A program made the position numbers and the translations under genes. Shown here one piece after another: positions 1 to 4,610 of a stretch of DNA of 10,492 nucleotides. The stretch lies in NCBI GenBank assembly GCA_903928045.1, contig CAIYPH010000071.1:1-10492 (forward strand), written 5' to 3'. Position 1 is the stretch's first letter. Every line of letters begins with the position of its first letter. The DNA comes from an uncultured Rhodospirillales bacterium (GTDB taxonomy: Bacteria > Pseudomonadota > Alphaproteobacteria > Acetobacterales > Acetobacteraceae). The notes beneath the pieces are model-generated. The model was not told the origin of the DNA, made no database searches, and was given only the letters and a program-made list of their open reading frames with translations.

Positions 1-681
1 ACGATGCTGCCGCTCGCCTGGTTCCTGCGCCGCCGCCCGCCGGCGCATGGGCCGGCCGCGGTGCGCGCGCCCGGTGCGGCGCCGGCGCTGGTGCTGGGCC
101 TCTCGCCCGGCACTGTGCAGGCGCTGATGGCGGTGGCCGGGTTCGCCTGTTGCGTGGCGATGGCGACGCCCCAGGTGCATATCGTCGCCTATTGCGGCGA
201 TCTCGGTTATGGCGCGCAGGCCGGGGCGGTGATGCTCTCATTGATGCTGGGCTTCGGCATCGTCAGCCGGCTTGCTTCGGGCTTCATCGCCGACCGCATC
301 GGGGGGATGCGCACGCTGCTGCTCAGTTCGTTTCTGCAGGCGGCGGCGCTGGCGCTTTACGCGATGTTCGACGGGCTGATGCAGCTCTACGTGATCTCCG
401 CCATGTTCGGGCTGTTCCAGGGCGGGCTGATCCCCTCCTACGCGATCGTGGTGCGCGAGATTTTCCCCGCCCGCGAGGCCGCCATGCGGGTCGGCACGGT
501 GCTGATGGCGACCATGATGGGCATGTCGATCGGCGGCTGGATGGCCGGGGCGCTGTTCGACCTCACCGGCAATTACGGCTCGGCGTTCCTGACCGGGCTG
601 GCGTGGAACGTGCTGAATTTCGCGATCTGCGCCGTTTTGTACATGCGTCATCGCCGTCAGCACCTGGTGCTGGCGGGGTGA
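1..681 (+). CDS. MFS transporter, C-terminal half (5' end outside window)
   Basis: The reading frame is open to the left edge, so the ATG at position 4 is probably internal. The visible 226 residues match the second half of a 12-helix major facilitator. A basic, proline-rich cytoplasmic linker (RRRPP) leads into about six hydrophobic spans near residues 37-60, 72-92, 104-122, 127-150, 162-184 and 191-213, numbered from that ATG. The loop between the second and third of these carries GFIADRIGG, the MFS motif-A repeat (G-x3-D-R-x-G) expected between helices 8 and 9. The protein ends with a short basic tail (MRHRRQ). It sits in the inner membrane and probably moves a small organic anion by proton symport; the substrate cannot be read from this half. 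It lies upstream of, and in the same direction as, a set of catabolic genes, so it may import their substrate, but about 650 bp and an opposite-strand gene separate them. Confidence 0.88.
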   Translation, partial: TMLPLAWFLRRRPPAHGPAAVRAPGAAPALVLGLSPGTVQALMAVAGFACCVAMATPQVHIVAYCGDLGYGAQAGAVMLSLMLGFGIVSRLASGFIADRIGGMRTLLLSSFLQAAALALYAMFDGLMQLYVISAMFGLFQGGLIPSYAIVVREIFPAREAAMRVGTVLMATMMGMSIGGWMAGALFDLTGNYGSAFLTGLAWNVLNFAICAVLYMRHRRQHLVLAG

Positions 682-1051
682 TGTTCGGCTGATTTTGACG
701 CCTGACCGGCGGCGCGCGGGGGGCGTGACGGGCGGACGGCGTGGCCGGACGGATCGCGTGGATCGAGGATGCAGGCGTGGCGTTGCGCGCGATGGCGCAA
801 TGGCGGGTCCGGGTGCGGCGGGGGATACGGGCCAGGGCGGCGGCGGATTGCGCCATTTCCGCGAGAATCCGGGCCTCGGCGCGCGCGAGCTCGGCCATGA
901 CCCGCTCATGGAGGCGGCGATCGGGGTGGGAGGCCGGGAGAGCCGCGGCATCGGCGAACAAGGTCTCCAGCAGCGCCATCACCAGACGCACGACCGCCAG
1001 CGCGGCCGCGTGGCCGCTGGGGTGGGTCTTGGAGGGGGCGGCGGATGACAC
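563..1051 (-). CDS. small uncharacterised protein, convergent with the MFS gene
   Basis: I do not recognise this protein. A GTG start at 1051-1049 is chosen because AGGAG (minus strand, 1062-1066) lies 10 nt upstream and a promoter with near-consensus boxes lies just beyond. The frame gives 162 residues. Residues 15-34 (around VRLVMALLETLF) and 44-75 (around MAELARAEARILAEMAQ) look like two amphipathic helices rich in Ala, Leu, Glu and Arg. Residues 77 to about 117 are Arg/Pro/Ala/His-rich and probably disordered. Codon third positions are strongly G/C down to roughly 706 and then lose that bias. The last 40-50 codons run antisense into the MFS gene and may reflect a lost stop codon or a frameshift. 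No membrane span or signal peptide is evident. A starting residue further upstream (TTG at 1108) is unlikely because it falls inside the promoter. The gene is moderately supported and its 3' end is uncertain. Confidence 0.42.
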   Translation of the reverse strand: MSSAAPSKTHPSGHAAALAVVRLVMALLETLFADAAALPASHPDRRLHERVMAELARAEARILAEMAQSAAALARIPRRTRTRHCAIARNATPASSIHAIRPATPSARHAPRAPPVRRQNQPNITPPAPGADGDDACTKRRRSRNSARSTPARSGTPSRNCR

Positions 1052-1079
1052 TGGGTGGGGGCTCCTGGTTGGGTGGAGT

Positions 1080-1108
1080 GTTATACGATAAGTTATTATG
1101 AATGGCAA
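1080..1108 (-). promoter_or_regulatory. sigma70-type promoter for the small minus-strand gene
   Basis: Read on the minus strand, TTGCCA (1103-1108) is followed after exactly 17 bp by TATAAC (1080-1085). Each box matches five of six positions of the consensus TTGACA and TATAAT. The predicted transcript starts near 1073, about 22 nt before the GTG start, with AGGAG in between. The boxes lie in an A/T-rich patch of an otherwise GC-rich region. Confidence 0.55.
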
Positions 1109-1160
1109 GGTATTTTTTCTATGTAGCGGGAAAAATTTTGGGCTGGCGGGGAGAGGGAGA

Positions 1161-1206
1161 AAGGAAGCGCTCCTTTTTTGGAAAAAAGGAGCAAAAAGCT
1201 TTTGCT
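1161..1206 (+). repeat. A/T-rich hairpin repeat, copy 1
   Basis: The element starts GGAAGCGCT and forms a stem GCTCCTTTTTT (1169-1179) with AAAAAAGGAGC (1182-1192), then continues with an A-run and AGCTTTTGC. It is about 80% alike to copy 2 at 2009-2051 in the same orientation, and the differences in the stem are compensated on the opposite arm. It lies about 130 bp upstream of the aroM-like start. It could act as an mRNA-stabilising or terminating hairpin, but its role is not shown by the sequence. I associate similar elements with Acetobacteraceae genomes from memory only. Confidence 0.6.
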
Positions 1207-1333
1207 GGCTTGATGGGGGCCTGTTCGATGTCGCTTCGCTCAGCCATCCTACGGCACTGATTTATAAAAGTTATTTGCTTGATTTGCTCTCGCGAACCGT
1301 ATTTGATGCCTCCGGAGTGGTGAGGGCTGCGCG

Positions 1334-2002
1334 ATGAAACGTCTCGGGATGCTTGTGATCGGCCAATCGCCGCGCGGGGACGTGGAGGCGCAGATGCGGG
1401 CCTTGGTAGGCCCTGACGTGGCCATCACACTGCGCGGCGCGCTGGATGGGATGACCCGGGCGGAGATTGGCGGGATTCCGCCCGTCGACGGCGACGACAC
1501 GCTGTTCACCAAGCTGCCCTCCGGTGAGGGGGTGACGATTTCCAAGCATGTCGTCGAGGCGCGCGCCAAGGTCGCGCTGGCGGCGATGCGTGACGAGGGG
1601 TTCACGGTGACGATGCTGTGCTGCACCGGCGAATTCCCGGCACTCGATGGCGCGGGGCTGGTGGTGCTGCCCTCGGCGGTGCTCTCGGGCGTGGTGGCCG
1701 GGCTGTTGCCGCGCGGGCGGCTTGGGCTGTTGCTGCCGCTGGCCGAGCAGACCGACCAACTCGCCGCCAAATGGCGCCGGCCGGGGCTGGAGGTGTGCGC
1801 GGTGCCGCTGCTGCCGATCGCCGATGACGCGGCGGTGGATGCGGCGGCGCATCGCCTCGCGGCGCTGGACCCCGATCTCGTGGTGATGGATTGCATCAGC
1901 TACACCCAGGCGATGAAGGACCGGGTGCGGGCGATTTGCCCGGTGCCGACGATTTTGTCGCTGACGTCGGTGGCAAGAGTGGTGCGGGAGATGTTGGATT
2001 GA
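1334..2002 (+). CDS. aroM: AroM family protein (Asp/Glu racemase-like fold)
   Basis: This 222-residue protein matches the AroM family in length and pattern. The N-terminus is a beta strand followed by a loop (MLVIGQSPRGD, residues 6-16). A conserved acidic block lies around 51-56 (VDGDDT). LCCTGEF (95-101) and VMDCISYTQ (184-192) follow, and the C-terminus is hydrophobic. AroM proteins are distant relatives of Asp/Glu/hydantoin racemases. The E. coli gene was named for its link to aromatic (AroL) regulation, and no reaction is established. Cys96 or Cys97 and Cys187 are about 90 residues apart, which resembles the two-cysteine layout of cofactor-independent racemases and maleate isomerases, so activity on a carboxylic acid is plausible. 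The ATG is preceded by GAGGG (1322-1326) with 7-nt spacing. A hairpin repeat follows 12 nt after the stop, and the next gene starts 231 bp away, so it may be its own transcription unit. The symbol reflects the family, not a proven function. Confidence 0.87.
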   Translation: MKRLGMLVIGQSPRGDVEAQMRALVGPDVAITLRGALDGMTRAEIGGIPPVDGDDTLFTKLPSGEGVTISKHVVEARAKVALAAMRDEGFTVTMLCCTGEFPALDGAGLVVLPSAVLSGVVAGLLPRGRLGLLLPLAEQTDQLAAKWRRPGLEVCAVPLLPIADDAAVDAAAHRLAALDPDLVVMDCISYTQAMKDRVRAICPVPTILSLTSVARVVREMLD

Positions 2003-2008
2003 GGGGAA

Positions 2009-2051
2009 GGAAGCGCTTCTTTTTTGAAAAAAAGAAGCAAAAAACTTTTAT
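2009..2051 (+). repeat. A/T-rich hairpin repeat, copy 2
   Basis: This element repeats copy 1 in direct orientation: GGAAGCGCT, then a stem GCTTCTTTTTT (2015-2025) with AAAAAAGAAGC (2028-2038), followed by AAAAAACTTTT. The C-G pair at the fourth stem position of copy 1 is T-A here, so pairing is kept while sequence changes. The stem begins 12 nt after the stop of the AroM gene, so it can serve as that gene's 3' end hairpin. The run of T lies inside the stem rather than after it, which is unlike a standard intrinsic terminator. Confidence 0.62.
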
Positions 2052-2071
2052 CCACTAGGTTGGTACCGCGC

Positions 2072-2215
2072 CCCAGTATCCGCGGGGTGTACGCCAACGG
2101 CATGGAACGGAATAGAAAGTTTTTTTGGTTCTTTTTGTTCACAAAAAGAACACGCTTCTCCTTCGAGTTCGCCCAGGCTTGACGCCCCCTCCCCACCCGG
2201 GCCCAGTATCAGGGC
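2072..2215. repeat. paired CCCAGTATC direct repeats
   Basis: CCCAGTATC occurs at 2072-2080 and again at 2202-2210. Each copy sits in the loop of a small G/C inverted repeat: CCCC (2071-2074) with GGGG (2084-2087), and GCCC (2201-2204) with GGGC (2212-2215). The second copy is 24 bp before the start of the enolase-superfamily gene and just downstream of TTGACG (2179-2184), a possible -35 box. The pair brackets hairpin repeat copy 3. It may be an operator or simply part of a larger repeat. Confidence 0.35.
2115..2165 (-). repeat. A/T-rich hairpin repeat, copy 3 (inverted)
   Basis: Read on the minus strand this is the same element as copies 1 and 2: GAAGCG, then a stem GTTCTTTTTG with CAAAAAGAAC (2128-2137 paired with 2142-2151), followed by an A-run and ACTTTCT. 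The base pairs near the foot of the stem differ from the other two copies but remain complementary. It is inverted relative to copy 2 about 65 bp away. The two together flank a short G/C-rich stretch between the AroM gene and the enolase-superfamily gene. Confidence 0.58.
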
Positions 2216-2233
2216 AAAGACGGGAGGCACGCG

Positions 2234-3439
2234 ATGCGCATCGCCAAGATCGAGGACCTGCATTGTGACGCGGGGTGGCGGCATTTCTCGTTTCTGAAGA
2301 TCACCACGGATACCGGGATTGTCGGCTGGTCCGAATACCAGGAGCGCTTCGGCACCTCCGGCCTCACCGGCACCATCCATGGGCTCGGCGATCTCATCCT
2401 GGGGTGGGACCCGCGACCGGTGGAGAAGATCACCGCGTTTCTGCACGGCATCATGCGCCAGGTCGCCGGGGGCGTGGCGCAGCAGGCGATCGCGGCGATC
2501 GAGAATGCGCTGGTGGACATCAAGGCCAAGGCGCTGGGGATTCCCGTCTATGAGCTGCTCGGCGGGCCGATCCGGGAGCGGATTCCGCTGTATTGGTCGC
2601 ATTGCGGGTATGTGCGGGTGCGCTGGCCGGACAAGGTGAAGGGGTGGACGGGGGGCGAGCCCATTCGCGGCCGGGCGGATATCGTGGCGCATGCCCGCGA
2701 AATTGCCGCGGCGGGGTTCAAGGGGTTGAAGACCAACCCGTTCCGCTTCGATGTGGACCCGCCGGTGGTGCATATGCCCGGCTTCAACGGGTCGGCGGGG
2801 TGGCCGGAGCTGAATATCAGCAAGGGGATCGTGGCGGGGATTGTCGACCAGATGGAGGCGTTCGCCGAGGGGGGCGGGCCGGGGATGAACCTGCATCTCG
2901 ACCTCAATTTCAACTACAAGACCGAGGGGTATATTCGCATCGCGCAGGCGCTGGAGCCGCTGGATTTGTTCTGGCTGGAAATCGACAGCTATGATCCGGC
3001 GGCGCTGGCGAGCATTCGGCGTTCGTCCAGAACGCGGATCGCATCGTGCGAATCGCTGTTCCATCGCCGGCAATACCGGCCGTATTTCGAGCAACAGGCG
3101 GTGGATGTGGCGATCATCGACGTGCCGTGGAACGGGATATTGGAGGCGGTGAAGATCGCGGCGATGGCCGATACGTATGAGATCAATATCGCGCCGCATA
3201 ACTTCAACGGGCATTTGGGCTCACTGATGAGCGCGCATCTCTGCGCTGCCGTGCCCAATATGCGGGTGATGGAGATCGACATCGAGGACGTGGCCTGGAA
3301 AGATGACATCGTCACCGTGCCGCCCCGGGTGGAGAACGGCGAATTGCTCATCCCCACCGGCATTGGCTGGGGGGCCGATATCAACGAAGACGTGCTGCGG
3401 GCCCACCCCGTAAGGGGACGCGAGGCTGGCGCACGATAG
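2234..3439 (+). CDS. mandelate racemase/muconate lactonizing enzyme family protein (enolase superfamily)
   Basis: This 401-residue protein has the enolase-superfamily layout. An N-terminal capping domain covers about residues 1-125, with the family's typical AAIENALVDIKAKALG at 87-102. A (beta/alpha)7-beta barrel follows. Metal ligands appear as Asp223 (HLDLN), Glu249 (WLEID) and Glu273 (SCES). Asp296 (IIDVPW) and His322 (APHN) form the Asp-His pair of the mandelate racemase subgroup, and Glu347 (MEID) is the usual late acidic residue. The catalytic KxK on strand 2 reads Lys166-Thr-Asn168. This KxN form, with the Asp-His dyad, points to an acid-sugar dehydratase or alpha-hydroxyacid enzyme rather than a muconate cycloisomerase or N-acylamino-acid racemase. 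The substrate is unknown. GGGAGG (2222-2227) lies 6 nt before the ATG. The next gene starts 11 nt after the stop, so the two are co-transcribed. Confidence 0.9.
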   Translation: MRIAKIEDLHCDAGWRHFSFLKITTDTGIVGWSEYQERFGTSGLTGTIHGLGDLILGWDPRPVEKITAFLHGIMRQVAGGVAQQAIAAIENALVDIKAKALGIPVYELLGGPIRERIPLYWSHCGYVRVRWPDKVKGWTGGEPIRGRADIVAHAREIAAAGFKGLKTNPFRFDVDPPVVHMPGFNGSAGWPELNISKGIVAGIVDQMEAFAEGGGPGMNLHLDLNFNYKTEGYIRIAQALEPLDLFWLEIDSYDPAALASIRRSSRTRIASCESLFHRRQYRPYFEQQAVDVAIIDVPWNGILEAVKIAAMADTYEINIAPHNFNGHLGSLMSAHLCAAVPNMRVMEIDIEDVAWKDDIVTVPPRVENGELLIPTGIGWGADINEDVLRAHPVRGREAGAR

Positions 3440-3450
3440 GAGACACCGCC

Positions 3451-4311
3451 ATGAATCTCGGCCGCCTCGGCGTCTGGTATCCCGTCGATCGCCTCGACGC
3501 ATCGCACCTCAGCGCCTTCGTCGGGCATGTCGAGGGGAGTGGGTATAGCGCGCTGTGGTACCCGGAATCGCGGGGCTATGAGAGCTTCACGATCGCCGGG
3601 TTCATGCTGGCGCAGTCGAAGACGCTGATCGTCGGCAGCTCGATCGCCTCGATGTATGCGCGGGATGCCTTCACCGCCCGGCGCGGGATGATTTCGCTGA
3701 ACAGCCTGTATGGCGACCGGTTCGTGTTCGGGCTCGGGGTCAGCCACAAGCCGATGGTGGAGGGGGTGCGCGGGCATGATTACGGCAAGCCGGTGCCGGT
3801 GATGCGGGCCTATCTCGACGCGCTGCAGGGCAAGGAGGAGGGCGCGCTGGACTGGCCGGTGGCGCTGGCCGCGCTGGGGCCGCTGATGCTGAAGCTGTCG
3901 CGGGACCGCACAATGGGGGCGCTGCCCTACAACGTCACTCCCGTGCATACCGCCGAGGCGAAGGCGATCCTGGGGCCGGACAAGTGGCTCGCCGTGGAGC
4001 AGAAGGTCTGTCTGGAAACCGACCCGGCGCGCGCGCGCGCCCTCGGCCGCGCCGAACTCTCGCGCTACATGACGCTCGATAACTACCGCAACAACTGGCT
4101 GCGCACCGGCTTCACCGAAGCCGATCTCGCCAATGGCGGGTCCGACCGGTTCATCGACGGCATGGTGCTGCACGGCGACGCGGCCACCATCAAGGCCGGG
4201 CTGCGGGAGCACTTCGCCGCCGGCGCCACCCATGTGTGCCTGCAACCCGTCCACGCCCCGGAGGACTGGACCCACCGCGACGCCATGATCACCGCCCTCG
4301 CTGATACCTGA
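3451..4311 (+). CDS. LLM class flavin-dependent oxidoreductase (TIGR03620-like)
   Basis: This 286-residue protein belongs to the luciferase-like monooxygenase superfamily. LGRLGVWYPVDRLD (residues 3-16) forms the first barrel strand, GYSALWYPES (31-40) the second, and IVGSSIASMYARD (60-72) the third. YGDRFVFGLGVSHKP (87-101) is the cofactor-binding region, and HGDAATIKAGLREHFAAGATHVCLQP (241-266) is the usual C-terminal signature. Length and motifs fit the family called probable F420-dependent oxidoreductase MSMEG_2256 (TIGR03620). In an alphaproteobacterium the cofactor may be FMN or F420, and the sequence does not settle this. It would act in the cytoplasm, oxidising or reducing a small organic substrate. 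AGGAGA (3438-3443) overlaps the stop codon of the preceding gene, with 7-nt spacing to the ATG, so the pair is translationally adjacent. Codon choice shifts toward C-ending codons in the last third. Confidence 0.87.
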   Translation: MNLGRLGVWYPVDRLDASHLSAFVGHVEGSGYSALWYPESRGYESFTIAGFMLAQSKTLIVGSSIASMYARDAFTARRGMISLNSLYGDRFVFGLGVSHKPMVEGVRGHDYGKPVPVMRAYLDALQGKEEGALDWPVALAALGPLMLKLSRDRTMGALPYNVTPVHTAEAKAILGPDKWLAVEQKVCLETDPARARALGRAELSRYMTLDNYRNNWLRTGFTEADLANGGSDRFIDGMVLHGDAATIKAGLREHFAAGATHVCLQPVHAPEDWTHRDAMITALADT

Positions 4312-4582
4312 TGCCGGGTGGTCCTGGTTCTGCGGGAAGCAAGGCGGGGGGCGCTGCCCCCTCGACCCCCGCCAGGGGCCGAGCCCCTGGACCTCATGCA
4401 TTGAAGGATTTGGTTGTTATTGAGGGAGGGGGCCCACGCCGATGTTGCCACCACCGCGTTGGCCCCCTCCCTCAATAACAACCCACTTAAACGAGTGTGG
4501 GTCTGGGGGATCATCCCCCAGCGGGGTCCAGGGGCAGCGCCCCCGGCCTTCCTTCACCCGCAAAGCCAAGAACACCGGCAAC
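4312..4582. repeat. nested long inverted repeat filling the intergenic region
   Basis: The outer arms, about 4313-4393 and 4500-4581, are imperfect inverted copies of one roughly 80-nt element. They share a GCGCTGCCCC core (4351-4360, and inverted at 4531-4540) and flanks that align with a few small gaps. Each arm carries its own hairpin with an 8-bp stem and 3-nt loop: CCAGGGGC/GCCCCTGG in the left arm (4372-4379, 4383-4390) and CTGGGGGA/TCCCCCAG in the right (4503-4510, 4514-4521). Three of the eight pairs differ and all three changes are compensated. Between the arms is a further perfect 23-bp inverted repeat. The block starts at the stop of the oxidoreductase gene and ends just before the ribosome binding site of the CoA-transferase gene. 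No transposase is present, so it resembles a MITE or REP-type element. Confidence 0.7.
4412..4483. repeat. perfect 23-bp inverted repeat with 26-nt loop
   Basis: Positions 4412-4434 and 4461-4483 are exact reverse complements over 23 bp. They begin GGTTGTTATTGAGGG and end CCCTCAATAACAACC. After one mismatch a further ACGC/GCGT (4436-4439, 4456-4459) can pair, leaving a 16-nt loop. The stem is extremely stable in either RNA strand. There is no T-run after it, so it is not a standard intrinsic terminator, but it could block read-through, bind RNase III, or be the palindromic core of a non-autonomous mobile element. Confidence 0.8.
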
Positions 4583-4594
4583 GGTGTCATCGAC

Positions 4595-4604
4595 GGGAGG
4601 AGAG
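4595..4604 (+). promoter_or_regulatory. ribosome binding site that fixes the CoA-transferase GTG start
   Basis: GGGAGGAGAG is a strong Shine-Dalgarno match, with its AGGAGA part 7 nt before the GTG at 4611. No comparable site precedes the in-frame ATG at 4497, which lies inside the intergenic inverted repeat. This decides the start codon. Confidence 0.75.
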
Positions 4605-4610
4605 ATCATC

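Noticed and set aside
1169..1192. Hairpin repeats as standard Rho-independent terminators
   Set aside because: The T-run is inside the stem rather than after it, and copy 1 is not just downstream of a plus-strand gene. A terminating role for copy 2 remains possible but is not shown.
1098..1337. Plus-strand open frame of 79 codons before the AroM gene
   Set aside because: It is largely made of the hairpin repeat (KEALLFWKKG), covers the minus-strand promoter, and has no codon bias.
1900..2196. Minus-strand open frame of 98 codons between AroM and the enolase-superfamily gene
   Set aside because: It runs through two hairpin repeat copies and the antisense end of the AroM gene, so it is a repeat-derived frame.
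2048..3214. Long minus-strand open frame of 388 codons opposite the enolase-superfamily gene
   Set aside because: It is antisense to a gene with an intact catalytic set, its product is Arg/His/Pro-rich with no recognisable fold, and long antisense frames are expected in GC-rich coding DNA.
2989..4401. Minus-strand open frame of 470 codons spanning the oxidoreductase gene
   Set aside because: It crosses two confidently assigned plus-strand genes and part of the repeat block, with low-complexity composition and no family match I can see.
4412..4483. The 23-bp inverted repeat as terminal repeats of an insertion sequence
   Set aside because: Only 26 nt lie between the arms and no transposase is encoded, so at most it is a non-autonomous palindrome.
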